The notes beneath the pieces were generated by a model, which was given only the letters and a program-made list of their open reading frames with translations, made no database searches and was not told the DNA's origin. Below are positions 1 through 8,077 of a DNA stretch of 64,000 nt, piece by piece. How positions within the stretch are numbered: the stretch's first letter is position 1; each line of letters starts with the position of its first letter. The translations under genes and the position numbers were made by a program. The stretch is from Epilithonimonas sp. JDS (GTDB lineage: Bacteria; Bacteroidota; Bacteroidia; Flavobacteriales; Weeksellaceae). The stretch is taken from assembly GCF_021261315.1 (NCBI RefSeq), contig NZ_JAJSAX010000001.1, positions 682,001 to 746,000 on the forward strand, given 5' to 3'.

Positions 1-207
1 GGAAAAGGTTTGATGTTGGCCGTCAATCTTGGAAGTCCGGAATACACTTTGAAGGTCGCTTCCAGATGTATGGAAAAAGGTCTGATTGTCTTCTGGCAAC
101 TTTACCGAAATGAATATATGAGAATTTCTCCGCCACTTACAATCTCGGAAGATGAAATCCGAAAAGGTTGTGCGATTATTCTGGAAGTTTTGAATGAAGT
201 GGAATAA
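1..207 (+). CDS. Class III aminotransferase, C-terminal end only
   Basis: The window opens inside a gene read in frame 1; only the last 68 codons are present, ending at TAA. The residues GKGLMLAVNL followed by MRISPPLTISEDEI match the C-terminal small domain of fold-type I, class III PLP aminotransferases (the acetylornithine/ornithine/4-aminobutyrate group), where a conserved GxGLM motif is followed by an R-(I/L)-SPPL motif near the carboxylate-binding arginine. The PLP lysine lies outside the window, so substrate cannot be decided. An acetylornithine- or ornithine-type enzyme is possible but is inference. Confidence 0.75.
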   Translation, partial: GKGLMLAVNLGSPEYTLKVASRCMEKGLIVFWQLYRNEYMRISPPLTISEDEIRKGCAIILEVLNEVE

Positions 208-369
208 GAAATCTGCAGCAGTGAATTATCATTTATTCTCAAACCGATATGTCAGTGCTTCGCACTTTTTACTTGAATACGTTCGACTTCTACTAATATA
301 TCAAGACTTCATCTCTTAAAGATGTGAAAGATAATTTCTATTGAAAACAAATCTTGATTGACCTACAAA

Positions 370-482
370 TCTGCAGCCCGACTTGAGCGGAAATCCTTTT
401 TTGCTTGCACTCAAGTTCAACTTAATGGAAATCGTGAGCAAAAAAGATTGGGAGCGGAAGGCGGAAATAGCTGCCCAAATAT
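370..482 (+). ncRNA. Flavo-1-like structured RNA repeat, copy 1
   Basis: Lies in the 440-bp gap between the aminotransferase and the START-like gene. A left block (GCAGCCCGACTTGAGCGG, then ATCCTTTTTTGC) is followed about 30 bp later by GCAAAAAAGATTGGGAGCGG and ATAGCTGCCC. ATCCTTTTTTGC pairs with GCAAAAAAGAT except for one C, and GCAGC pairs with GCTGC, giving a long closed stem. Two further copies of the same subtype sit at 10384 and 31818. The topology matches the Flavo-1 RNA of Bacteroidota as I recall it; the family name is from memory and untested. Confidence 0.5.
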
Positions 483-599
483 TCACGTTCAAAAGTGCCA
501 AATAATCGATGGATTGTAGGTTTTTCGAATCGTAGAAATCAGCTAATAAAAATCATACATTATTTCTATAAAAATTTTGAATTTCCATAGACATTTTGA

Positions 600-629
600 T
601 TTGGAAATAAAAAATTAATTTATATATTG
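600..629 (+). promoter_or_regulatory. Flavobacterial promoter of START-like gene
   Basis: TTTG at 600-603 and TATATTG at 623-629 with 19 bp between them fit the Bacteroidota sigma consensus (TTTG, about 19 bp, TAnnTTTG) with one deviation in the -7 element. The start codon follows at 651, giving a short leader of about 15 nt. Confidence 0.5.
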
Positions 630-650
630 CGCCACAATTAGAATTTGAAT

Positions 651-1037
651 ATGGCGAAAACGAAAGTGCAGTACGAATACAATATGCATTGTCTCTCAGA
701 GATTTTGTACGAGTATTTGGCGAGTGCAGAAGGATTATCAGAATGGTTTGCGGAAGATGTGGTGGAGCGTGGAGACGATTTTTTCTTCAGCTGGGGAAGT
801 GGTCCTGCTGAAAAAGCGACACTTATCAGATATAAGCCGGAAAGTTTCGTGCGTTTCCGTTGGGAAGAGGACGAGGGTTCTAAATATTTCTTCGAACTTT
901 CTATTGTTATAGACGAGATTACGGACGACCTTTCTCTGAATATCACCGACTTTTGTGAGCCTGGCGATGAAGAGGAAAACAGACTCTATTGGGAAAACCT
1001 GATAGAAAATCTACAGTTAAAATTAGGAGCTTCTTAA
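651..1037 (+). CDS. START-like domain protein
   Basis: A 128-residue cytosolic protein with no signal peptide or membrane segment. Alternating strands with many Trp/Phe and acidic residues (for example SEWFAEDVV, FFFSWGSG, VRFRWEED, RLYWENLIENL) fit the helix-grip START/AHSA1 fold, in which a hydrophobic pocket binds a lipid or other ligand. The family is common in Flavobacteriia as a stand-alone protein of this length; its role is unknown. ATG at 651 was preferred over the in-frame TTG at 645 because it follows the promoter and starts the typical MAKTKVQYE N-terminus. A terminator follows at once. Confidence 0.75.
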   Translation: MAKTKVQYEYNMHCLSEILYEYLASAEGLSEWFAEDVVERGDDFFFSWGSGPAEKATLIRYKPESFVRFRWEEDEGSKYFFELSIVIDEITDDLSLNITDFCEPGDEEENRLYWENLIENLQLKLGAS

Positions 1038-1040
1038 AAA

Positions 1041-1077
1041 TAATGGATGAACGATTTTATCGTTCATTATTTTTTTA
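1041..1077 (+). terminator. Intrinsic terminator after START-like gene
   Basis: Perfect 8-bp stem TGAACGAT/ATCGTTCA (1048-1055 and 1059-1066) with a TTT loop, extended by one A-T pair, then a run of seven T. It separates the START-like gene from the aminotransferase only 10 bp further on. Confidence 0.75.
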
Positions 1078-1086
1078 TACCATACA

Positions 1087-1893
1087 ATGCAGAAGATAGT
1101 TTACACACAAGACAATTTACAGCTACTGAACCGATCTTTTCTTTTTGGAGATTCGGTTTGGGTTTCATTTTTCATCAGAAACGGTCAAATCATTATGGCG
1201 GAGGAATCTTACTTCTTCCTGATGGCTTCGATGCGAAAGATGAGATTGAACATTCCTTTGACTTACACGTTGGAATTTTTCCAGGAACTTTTACAGAATG
1301 AAGTTTTATCAAAAGGCGTTCAGAACGGAATCGTCCAATTGATGGCTTACAGAAAGCAGGACGAAAAACCTTTGGCAAAATCCGAAACGGCGTTCTTTTT
1401 TGAAGTGGATGAGACTGAAGATGTTTTGAGAATCCAAGGCAATGTGGAGTTGGATTTGATTAAGGAAATCAATGTGAATGCTAATCTTTTGAGTAATATC
1501 AGAGTGCATTCTCCGGAAAATATCTACGCTCAGATTTACGCTAAGGAAAATGATTTGGACGATGTTATTCTCCTCAATCCAAACAAAAAAATCGCCAGAA
1601 GTATCTTCGGAAATCTATTGTTTTTGCAGGATAACGTGATTAAAATCCCGAAACAAACGGAAGGCGCGTACATTTCGCCTTTGATGGAAAACTTCATCAC
1701 TTTCATTCATAAAAATAAATTAGCCGAAATAGAAGAAGCGGAAATCATCGCTTTCGAATCTCAAAAAGCGGAAGAGATTTTAAGAATTTCGGATGAAAAA
1801 GGTGTTCATTCTGTTTCCAAAATCAGGAACAAAACCTTTGAAAACACACGGTTTTCTGAGATGGTCCAGAAGTGGGCCGAAAATTTTATTTAG
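1087..1893 (+). CDS. Class IV aminotransferase (PabC/IlvE-like fold)
   Basis: A 268-residue protein resembling fold-type IV PLP enzymes (branched-chain aminotransferase and aminodeoxychorismate lyase). The opening LNRSFLFGDSVW matches the family's NRAFxYGDGxFE motif, and the C-terminal TEGAYISPLMENFI matches the segment of PabC-like proteins that contacts the cofactor phosphate. The central VILLNPNKKIARSIFGNLLF corresponds to the xLLNxxGxVxExxxxNxF region. Substrate is not determinable: 4-amino-4-deoxychorismate lyase or a D-/branched-chain amino acid transaminase are both open. ATG at 1087 gives the expected N-terminus. It is followed by the his promoter, not co-transcribed by obvious overlap. 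Confidence 0.7.
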   Translation: MQKIVYTQDNLQLLNRSFLFGDSVWVSFFIRNGQIIMAEESYFFLMASMRKMRLNIPLTYTLEFFQELLQNEVLSKGVQNGIVQLMAYRKQDEKPLAKSETAFFFEVDETEDVLRIQGNVELDLIKEINVNANLLSNIRVHSPENIYAQIYAKENDLDDVILLNPNKKIARSIFGNLLFLQDNVIKIPKQTEGAYISPLMENFITFIHKNKLAEIEEAEIIAFESQKAEEILRISDEKGVHSVSKIRNKTFENTRFSEMVQKWAENFI

Positions 1894-1910
1894 TTAATTT
1901 TCCAGAAAAG

Positions 1911-1943
1911 TTAGATTTAATTAAAATAAGTTCTATACATTTG
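1911..1943 (+). promoter_or_regulatory. his operon promoter
   Basis: TACATTTG at 1936-1943 is a perfect TAnnTTTG -7 element; TTAG at 1911-1914, 21 bp upstream, is a partial -33. It places transcription start near 1950, just before the leader peptide ATG at 1962. Confidence 0.6.
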
Positions 1944-1961
1944 CTTCATCAAAATATCAAA

Positions 1962-2021
1962 ATGACTACACAATTTATGCATCATCATCACCATTTCCTC
2001 GCACAGACGGGAAGGTCGTGA
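1962..2021 (+). CDS. hisL: his operon leader peptide
   Basis: A 19-codon open frame, ATG at 1962 to TGA at 2019-2021, reading MTTQFMHHHHHFLAQTGRS. Codons 7-11 (1980-1994: CAT CAT CAT CAC CAT) are five consecutive His codons, the hallmark of a ribosome-mediated attenuation leader. It sits 15-20 nt after a -7 promoter element, and 24 bp after its stop comes a terminator hairpin, then hisG. When charged tRNA-His is scarce the ribosome should stall in the His run, before the CAGACGG segment (2004-2010) that can pair with the terminator's 5' arm. The mechanism is inferred from the classical enterobacterial his/phe leaders; the peptide, codons and pairing are read directly from the sequence. Confidence 0.85.
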   Translation: MTTQFMHHHHHFLAQTGRS

Positions 2022-2044
2022 TATGTCATAACTTCTAAAAATAT

Positions 2045-2075
2045 AAACCGTCTGAGTAATCAGTCGGTTTTTTTT
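2045..2075 (+). terminator. his attenuator terminator (with antiterminator at 2004-2010)
   Basis: Arms AAACCGTCTGA (2045-2055) and TCAGTCGGTTT (2060-2070) form 10 base pairs with one T-T mismatch, loop GTAA, followed by a T tract to 2075. CAGACGG at 2004-2010, inside the leader reading frame, is exactly complementary to CCGTCTG at 2048-2054 and would disrupt this hairpin. The two mutually exclusive structures are what transcription attenuation requires. Confidence 0.8.
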
Positions 2076-2123
2076 ATTCCAAAATTCTCCTGTCGTTTAC
2101 TCGGACTTATGTTAAAATCTAAA

Positions 2124-2981
2124 ATGAGTAAACTGAAATTAGCCTTACAAAAAAGCGGACGACTGAGCGAAAAGTCCCTCAAACTCCTCGAAGAATGTGG
2201 AATCAAAATCTCCAACGGCACCAGAAAATTGAAAGCCGTTTCGTCCAACTTTCCACTGGAAATCCTTTTCCTTCGCGACGATGATATTCCGCAATACGTG
2301 GAACAAGGCGTTGCCGATATTGGAATTCTTGGACTGAATGAAGTTCTGGAACAGAAAAAGCAAATCGAAACCATCCAGAAATTGGGATTTGCGCAATGCC
2401 GACTGTCTTTAGCGATTCCGAAAGAAGAAAGTTATAACGGACTTCAATATTTCGAAGGAAAAAAAATTGCGACGTCTTATCCTGGGATTCTTACCAACTA
2501 TTTCCAAGAAAAAAACATCAATGCACAAATTGAGAAGATTGGTGGAAGTGTAGAAATTGCGCCTGGAATTGGACTTTCAGATGCTATTTTTGACATCATC
2601 AGCACAGGTTCTACTTTGTTGACAAACGGTTTGAAAGAAGTTGAAACGGTTGTGGAAAGCGAAGCTGTTTTGGTTTCAAATAATGATTTGTCTGAAGATA
2701 AAAAAGACATTCTCAAAAAACTATTATTCCGAATCAATGCTGTAAAAGAAGCGTCCGAAAGTAAATACATTCTTCTGAATGCTCCTAATGAAAACTTGGA
2801 CAAAATCATTAACATTCTACCAGGAATGAAATCGCCGACTATTCTTCCATTGGCGGAAAGTGGCTGGTCATCCATCCACTCAGTTATCAAAGAAGACCAA
2901 TTTTGGGAAGTGATAGAGAAGTTGAAAAATGAAGGTGCGCAGGGAATTTTGGTGTTAGAAATCGAAAAAATGATATTATGA
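2124..2981 (+). CDS. hisG: ATP phosphoribosyltransferase, long form
   Basis: First enzyme of histidine synthesis: couples ATP and PRPP to give phosphoribosyl-ATP. The 285 residues fit the long HisG form, with two periplasmic-binding-like catalytic subdomains, the PRPP loop (ISTGSTLLTNGL, about residue 160) and a C-terminal roughly 75-residue regulatory domain (MKSPTILPLAESGWSSIHSV), which in this form binds histidine for feedback inhibition and makes HisZ unnecessary. Start chosen at 2124 (MSKLKLALQKSGRL), the usual N-terminus; an in-frame ATG at 2109 would add five residues. Lies behind the His-codon attenuator and overlaps hisD by 4 bp (ATGA), so it heads the operon. Confidence 0.95.
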   Translation: MSKLKLALQKSGRLSEKSLKLLEECGIKISNGTRKLKAVSSNFPLEILFLRDDDIPQYVEQGVADIGILGLNEVLEQKKQIETIQKLGFAQCRLSLAIPKEESYNGLQYFEGKKIATSYPGILTNYFQEKNINAQIEKIGGSVEIAPGIGLSDAIFDIISTGSTLLTNGLKEVETVVESEAVLVSNNDLSEDKKDILKKLLFRINAVKEASESKYILLNAPNENLDKIINILPGMKSPTILPLAESGWSSIHSVIKEDQFWEVIEKLKNEGAQGILVLEIEKMIL

Positions 2982-4273
2982 TGAAGCAGTATAAATATCC
3001 AAATATCAAAGACTGGAAATCACTTTGCGAAAGGCCTTTGCAGAATCAGGAAAACCTTTCTGAGCAAGTGAAATCTGTTTTTGATGAAGTGAAAATTAAT
3101 GGTGATAAAGCTTTGAAGTTTTACACAGAAAAATTTGATGGTGTTGTGTTGAATGATTTAAAAGTCTCAGAAATCGAAATTGAAGAAGCTAAAAATTTAG
3201 TTTCTGATGAATTAAAATCTGCTATAAAAACTGCTTCTAAAAATATCAGAAAATTTCACGTGTCTCAGCAAGAAGAGAAAAAAATCATTGAAACAACGGA
3301 AGGCATTTTTTGCTGGCGAGAAAGCCGAGCGATTGAAAATATCGGAATCTACATTCCTGGAGGAACCGCACCCTTGTTTTCTACAGTTTTGATGTTGGGA
3401 ATTCCTGCAAACATTGCAGGTTGTAAAAATATTGCACTTTGTTCGCCTCCAGACAAAGATGGAAAAATCAATCCAGCTATTCTATTTACAGCAGACTTAG
3501 TTGGAATAAAAAATATTTTCAAAATTGGTGGAAGTCAAGCGATTGCAGGTTTGACGTTTGGGACAGAAACGCTTCCGAAAGTTGATAAAATCTTCGGACC
3601 TGGAAATCAATATGTAACTTTTGCGAAACAATTGGCGCTTAATTATAATGTCGCCATCGATATTCCGGCTGGTCCGAGTGAAGTTTTGGTGATTGCTGAT
3701 GAAAGTTCGATTCCAGAATTTGTAGCGTCAGATTTATTGTCTCAAGCCGAACACGGAACCGATTCTCAAGTGATTTTGTTGAGTGATTCTGAGACAATTA
3801 TAAATGAAATTAATATTGAAATCGAAAATCAACTCAAAGAATTACCGCGTAACGAAATTGCTAAAATCGCATTACAAAACAGCAAATCAATTTTACTAAA
3901 CTCCATTGATGAAGCCATCGACTTTTCTAATTTTTATGCGCCAGAACATTTGATTTTGTCAATTGAAAACGCTGAGAATTTTACTAATAAAATCACAAAC
4001 GCAGGTTCAGTTTTCTTAGGAAATTACAGTCCGGAAAGCGCAGGCGATTACGCTTCCGGAACCAATCATACTTTGCCGACAAATGGTTTTGCGAAAAATT
4101 ACAGTGGCGCTTCTCTGGATAGTTTTGTGAAGAAAATCACTTTTCAAAATATCACTAAGAATGGAATTCAAAACATCGGAAAAACCATCGAGCTAATGGC
4201 TGAAGCAGAAGAATTAGTGGCTCACAAAAATGCAGTTTCTGTCAGATTAAAATATTTAGAAAATGAAAATTGA
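2978..4273 (+). CDS. hisD: Histidinol dehydrogenase
   Basis: Catalyses the last two steps of histidine synthesis, histidinol to histidinal to histidine, with two NAD+ and a catalytic zinc. At 431 residues it is full length. Recognisable family segments are GIYIPGGTAPLFSTVLM, GPGNQYVTFAKQ, DIPAGPSEVLVIAD, the zinc-binding SQAEHGTDSQ (Gln and His ligands) and FYAPEHL, then SGTNHTLPTNG near the C-terminus. The gene begins at overlapping ATGATG; the first ATG overlaps the hisG stop by 4 bp. It overlaps hisC by 11 bp, indicating translational coupling. Confidence 0.96.
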   Translation: MMKQYKYPNIKDWKSLCERPLQNQENLSEQVKSVFDEVKINGDKALKFYTEKFDGVVLNDLKVSEIEIEEAKNLVSDELKSAIKTASKNIRKFHVSQQEEKKIIETTEGIFCWRESRAIENIGIYIPGGTAPLFSTVLMLGIPANIAGCKNIALCSPPDKDGKINPAILFTADLVGIKNIFKIGGSQAIAGLTFGTETLPKVDKIFGPGNQYVTFAKQLALNYNVAIDIPAGPSEVLVIADESSIPEFVASDLLSQAEHGTDSQVILLSDSETIINEINIEIENQLKELPRNEIAKIALQNSKSILLNSIDEAIDFSNFYAPEHLILSIENAENFTNKITNAGSVFLGNYSPESAGDYASGTNHTLPTNGFAKNYSGASLDSFVKKITFQNITKNGIQNIGKTIELMAEAEELVAHKNAVSVRLKYLENEN

Positions 4274-5294
4274 TATTCAAAAATTGGTCAGAAAAAATAT
4301 TCTGAATCTCAAACCTTACTCTTCCGCAAGAGATGAGTTTGAAGGTGAGAATGGGATTTTTCTGGATGCGAATGAAAATCCTTTTGGAGAATTGAACCGT
4401 TATCCTGACCCTCATCAAAGAAAAATCAAGGAAAGATTGAGCAAAATTAATCAGATTTCTGCTGACAATATTTTCTTCGGGAATGGAAGCGATGAAGTGA
4501 TTGACTTGGTTTTCAGAATATTTTGTGAGCCTGGAAAGGATAAGATTTTGACTTTTTCGCCAACTTATGGAATGTACGACGTTTCGGCTAATATTAATAA
4601 TGTAGAACTTATCAATCTGGAATTGAATGAAGATTTCCAAATTGATTTGGACACTTTGAAACCTTATTTGAACGACGAAAATCTGAAAATTATTTTCATC
4701 TGTTCGCCAAATAATCCAACAGGAAATTCAATCAAAAACATAGAATATGTTCTTGAGAATTTCAACGGAATTGTCTTTATTGATGAAGCTTACATTGATT
4801 TTAGTCCGGAAGAAAGTTTTAGGAATCAAATTCAAAATTATCCCAATCTCATCGTCAGTCAAACTTTCAGCAAAGCTTGGGGAATGGCGTCCGTTCGGGT
4901 TGGAATTGCTTATGCTTCCGAGGAAATTATCAGATTTTACAATAAAACAAAACCGCCGTACAACATCAGTCAGCTTAATCAAAATGCAATTGTAGATACT
5001 TTGAATGATGAAAATATCAAACTCGTTCAAGAAAATATTAAACTGATTTTGAATGAGAAAAAACTTCTGATTCAAAGTTTACAACAACTCAAATTGGTAA
5101 AAAAAATATTTCCTTCAGACGCCAATTTTATTTTGATTGAAGTTGAAAATGCAGATTTGATTTATCAAAAATTAGTGAATGAAAATGTGATTGTCAGGAA
5201 CCGAAATTCGGTCATTAAGAATGGCTTGAGAATCACTGTTGGTTCTCCTGAAGAAAATTTAAAGTTAATAGAAACGCTCCAAAATTTAAATTAG
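4263..5294 (+). CDS. hisC: Histidinol-phosphate aminotransferase
   Basis: PLP enzyme that transaminates imidazole-acetol phosphate to histidinol phosphate with glutamate. The 343-residue protein has fold-type I landmarks: LDANENPFG at the N-terminus, NGSDEVIDL (PLP phosphate contact), SPNNPTGN, DEAYIDFS with the PLP-pyridine Asp, and SQTFSKAWGMASVRVG, whose lysine (about residue 204) forms the Schiff base. The C-terminal RNRNSVIKNGLRITVG contains the substrate-carboxylate arginine. Start overlaps hisD by 11 bp. It is followed by a 106-bp spacer holding an inverted repeat, so hisB may have its own expression level. Confidence 0.95.
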   Translation: MKIDIQKLVRKNILNLKPYSSARDEFEGENGIFLDANENPFGELNRYPDPHQRKIKERLSKINQISADNIFFGNGSDEVIDLVFRIFCEPGKDKILTFSPTYGMYDVSANINNVELINLELNEDFQIDLDTLKPYLNDENLKIIFICSPNNPTGNSIKNIEYVLENFNGIVFIDEAYIDFSPEESFRNQIQNYPNLIVSQTFSKAWGMASVRVGIAYASEEIIRFYNKTKPPYNISQLNQNAIVDTLNDENIKLVQENIKLILNEKKLLIQSLQQLKLVKKIFPSDANFILIEVENADLIYQKLVNENVIVRNRNSVIKNGLRITVGSPEENLKLIETLQNLN

Positions 5295-5300
5295 AAAGCA

Positions 5301-5372
5301 CTTCGACAAGCTCAGGGTGACAAATAAAAATTTAAGAAAGTTTAAGCAGTTGTCAGGCTGAGGCTCTCGAAG
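5301..5372. repeat. Imperfect inverted repeat between hisC and hisB
   Basis: Arms at 5301-5322 (CTTCGACAAGCTCAGGGTGACA shortened here to its key ends CTTCGA and TGACA) and 5351-5372 (TGTCA ... TCGAAG) are complementary at 17 of 22 positions with a 28-bp AT-rich loop. Such CTTCGA/CTCAG stems resemble dispersed intergenic elements of flavobacteria. It lies in the transcribed his operon, so it would be part of the mRNA between hisC and hisB. Confidence 0.5.
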
Positions 5373-5400
5373 CCATATAAAAATAAAAAGTCCATAAAAA

Positions 5401-6534
5401 ATGAAAAAGATATTATTCATAGACCGCGACGGAACTTTGGTTCTCGAGCCCGAAGATTATCAGGTTGATTCTTTTCAAAAGCTGAAATTCTATCCGCAAG
5501 TTTTCACTTACCTTTCAAAAATCGTGAGCGAATTGGATTACGAATTGGTAATGGTGACCAATCAGGATGGTTTGGGAACAGTTTCTCATCCGGAAGAAAA
5601 CTTTTGGACGATTCAGAATTTTATCATTGAAGCATTTGAAAGTCAAGACATCAAGTTCGAAGATATCTTCATTGATAAAACCTTCGCTAAAGACAATGCG
5701 CCAACAAGAAAACCGAACACGGGTTTATTAACGAAATATTTTGATAAAGAAACTTACGACCTAGAAAATTCCTTCGTTATCGGCGACAGAATTACAGATG
5801 TCAAGCTTGCGAAAAACCTCAATTCAAAAGCAATTTTCATTAATACTGATGAGAATCTTGGAGCAGATGAGATTTTAGAAAATGATGAGCTCGAAGATGT
5901 TATTGGTCTAAAAACAACTTCTTGGAAAAAAATCTATGAATTCCTGAAACTTGAAAACAGAACTTCCGAAATCATCAGAAATACCAACGAAACCAAAATT
6001 AAAATCAATCTAAACCTCGATGGAACCGGAAAATCCAACATAGAAACCGGCATTCCGTTTTTCAACCATATGCTCGACCAGATTTCGAAACACGGTCAAA
6101 TGGATTTGGAAATCAAGGTCGATGGCGATTTGGAAGTTGATGAACACCACACGATTGAAGACACAGGAATAGCCCTCGGAGAAGCATTTTATCAAGCATT
6201 AGGGAATAAACTGGGAATCGAACGTTACGCCTTTGTTTTGCCGATGGATGATTGTCTGGCGCAGGTCGCACTGGATTTCGGTGGACGAAATTGGATTGTT
6301 TGGGAAGCGGATTTCAAGCGCGAAATGATTGGAAAAATGCCCACCGAAATGTTCTTTCATTTCTTCAAATCCTTCTCCGACTCGGCAAGAGCGAACCTCA
6401 ACATTAAAGCGGAAGGCGACAACGAGCACCACAAAATAGAATCGATTTTCAAAGCCTTTGCAAAATGCCTGAAATCTGCCGTAAAACGCGACCCAGACAA
6501 AATGATTTTACCATCAACAAAAGGAATGTTGTAG
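5401..6534 (+). CDS. hisB: Bifunctional histidinol-phosphatase / imidazoleglycerol-phosphate dehydratase
   Basis: A 377-residue fusion doing steps 6 and 8 of histidine synthesis. Residues 1-165 are a HAD phosphatase: IDRDGTLV supplies the nucleophile and acid/base aspartates, VTNQDG is motif II and FVIGDRITD is motif IV. Residues from about 195 are the manganese-dependent dehydratase, with [26 protein letters not shown] and [13 protein letters not shown] carrying the metal-binding histidines and glutamates; GGRNWIVW and [10 protein letters not shown] are also typical. The phosphatase-dehydratase fusion is also known from enterobacteria and is usual in Bacteroidota. It is separated from hisC by 106 bp and from hisH by 72 bp. 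Confidence 0.95.
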   Translation: MKKILFIDRDGTLVLEPEDYQVDSFQKLKFYPQVFTYLSKIVSELDYELVMVTNQDGLGTVSHPEENFWTIQNFIIEAFESQDIKFEDIFIDKTFAKDNAPTRKPNTGLLTKYFDKETYDLENSFVIGDRITDVKLAKNLNSKAIFINTDENLGADEILENDELEDVIGLKTTSWKKIYEFLKLENRTSEIIRNTNETKIKINLNLDGTGKSNIETGIPFFNHMLDQISKHGQMDLEIKVDGDLEVDEHHTIEDTGIALGEAFYQALGNKLGIERYAFVLPMDDCLAQVALDFGGRNWIVWEADFKREMIGKMPTEMFFHFFKSFSDSARANLNIKAEGDNEHHKIESIFKAFAKCLKSAVKRDPDKMILPSTKGML

Positions 6535-6606
6535 GAGACAATTAGATAATAGACGAATAGAGAATAGACTTTGAATCTTGATTTTATCATCTAAAAAATA
6601 AAAAAA

Positions 6607-7188
6607 ATGAATACAGTTATCATAGATTACAAAGCTGGGAATGTTCAAAGTCTTCAATTTGCAATTGAAAGATTAGGCTTTTCGGCGAAACTCACGAGTA
6701 ATCCCGATGAGATTTCCAACGCGGACAAAGTCATTTTTCCAGGCGTTGGCGAAGCGTCTTTTGCAATGAATTCTTTGCGGGAAACCCAGCTGGATTTGTT
6801 GATTCCGGAGCTCAGACAGCCACTTTTGGGAATTTGTCTCGGGATGCAGTTGCTTTGCAAAGACTCGGAGGAAGGCAATACGAAAGCGTTAGGAATCTTC
6901 GACGTTTCGGTCAGAAAATTTCCGGATTCGGTCTTGGTTCCGCAGATTGGCTGGAATCAAATTTACGATTTGAAATCCGATTTGTTCAAAGGAATTCCAG
7001 AGCAGACTTACACGTATCTCGTTCACAGTTACTACGTTGCAAAAAACGAACACACGATTTCGACCACAGATTATTCCGAAGCGCATAGCACGGCTTTGCA
7101 AAAAGACAACTTTTTCGGCGTCCAGTTTCATCCCGAGAAAAGCGGAATCTTAGGAAGCAAAATATTAGAGAATTTTTTAAAATTATAA
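6607..7188 (+). CDS. hisH: Imidazole glycerol phosphate synthase, glutaminase subunit
   Basis: Class I glutamine amidotransferase that feeds ammonia to HisF. The 193 residues contain the oxyanion-strand PGVGEA, the nucleophile elbow GICLGMQ (Cys77) and QFHPEKSG with His175 and Glu177 completing the triad. Length and motifs are canonical. It is preceded by a 72-bp spacer rich in TAGA repeats and followed by a 172-bp spacer with a 20-bp inverted repeat before hisA. Works as a heterodimer with hisF, which here lies one gene further on, not adjacent. Confidence 0.96.
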   Translation: MNTVIIDYKAGNVQSLQFAIERLGFSAKLTSNPDEISNADKVIFPGVGEASFAMNSLRETQLDLLIPELRQPLLGICLGMQLLCKDSEEGNTKALGIFDVSVRKFPDSVLVPQIGWNQIYDLKSDLFKGIPEQTYTYLVHSYYVAKNEHTISTTDYSEAHSTALQKDNFFGVQFHPEKSGILGSKILENFLKL

Positions 7189-7196
7189 TTATTTTC

Positions 7197-7325
7197 AACC
7201 ACAAAAGACACAAAAGAAAAGATTGAAATGAAGCCTTTCAAAAGAAAACAAAATTTCCCATAAAACCTTTTTTGAACTTTTGAATAACTAAAAAAACGTA
7301 AAAATATTTTGTGACTTTTGTGGTT
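7197..7325. repeat. Inverted repeat between hisH and hisA
   Basis: AACCACAAAAGACACAAAAG at 7197-7216 is the reverse complement, at 18 of 20 positions, of 7306-7325 (ending GACTTTTGTGGTT). The 89 bp between the arms is AT-rich and shows no open frame. The arms could make a long hairpin in the his mRNA or mark a decayed mobile element; neither can be decided from sequence. Confidence 0.55.
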
Positions 7326-7360
7326 AGAATCTTTTAAATCATTAAAATTAAAAATAGAAA

Positions 7361-8077
7361 ATGAGAATCATCCCAGCAATAGACATCATCAACGGCGAGT
7401 GCGTCCGGCTTTCCAAAGGCGATTACAGTCAGAAAACAATTTACAATTCCAATGTTCTCGACGTTGCCAAAAACTTCGAAGCCAACGGCATCCAGTTTCT
7501 GCATTTGGTCGATTTGGACGGCGCAAAACAAAATCAAATCATCAATTATAAAATTTTAGAACAGATTTCCAAAGAAACCAATTTAATCATAGATTTCGGA
7601 GGCGGTTTGAAGTCTGAAAAAGACATTGAAATCGCCTTTGAAAGTGGCGCCAATCAAGTCACGCTTGGAAGTGTCGCAGTGAAAAATCCAGAATTATTTA
7701 AAGCAAGTTTTGAAAAATATGGTCCAGAAAAAATCATTTTGGGCGCAGATGCAAGAAATGAAAAGATTGCAGTTTCCGGTTGGCTGGAAGAAAGTGAAAT
7801 GAATATTTATGACTTCATCAAAGAAAAAACAAAATCCGGAATCGAGTACGTCATCTCCACAGATATCGACAAAGACGGAATGTTGGAAGGTCCATCTTTT
7901 GACTTATATCAAAAAATAATATCTCAAAATCCTCAAATCAACTTAATCGCTTCCGGTGGAATTACTTCTACTAATGATTTAGTTCAATTAAAATCATTGG
8001 GTTGTGAAGGCGCAATTATCGGGAAAGCTTTGTATGAAAACAGAATCACGTTCAACGATTTAAAACCATTTCTCTAA
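7361..8077 (+). CDS. hisA: Phosphoribosylformimino-AICAR ribotide isomerase
   Basis: Beta-alpha barrel enzyme performing the Amadori rearrangement of ProFAR to PRFAR. The 238 residues include the catalytic Asp8 in [16 protein letters not shown], Asp130 in [17 protein letters not shown] near 168, and phosphate-binding glycines FGGGLKS, LGSVAV and IASGGITS, showing the half-barrel duplication of the HisA/HisF family. It overlaps hisF by one base (TAATG), giving tight coupling. No tryptophan-pathway PriA features were sought or seen. Confidence 0.96.
   Translation: MRIIPAIDIINGECVRLSKGDYSQKTIYNSNVLDVAKNFEANGIQFLHLVDLDGAKQNQIINYKILEQISKETNLIIDFGGGLKSEKDIEIAFESGANQVTLGSVAVKNPELFKASFEKYGPEKIILGADARNEKIAVSGWLEESEMNIYDFIKEKTKSGIEYVISTDIDKDGMLEGPSFDLYQKIISQNPQINLIASGGITSTNDLVQLKSLGCEGAIIGKALYENRITFNDLKPFL

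Noticed and set aside
1047-1301. Open frame of 84 codons overlapping the class IV aminotransferase
   Set aside because: Out of frame with a gene that carries recognisable motifs; starts inside the terminator hairpin.
6535-6606. TAGA-rich stretches between genes (also near 26150, 32690, 34855, 57500) as a specific repeat family
   Set aside because: Only loosely similar, short and AT-rich; they look like simple sequence drift, with no palindrome or fixed unit.
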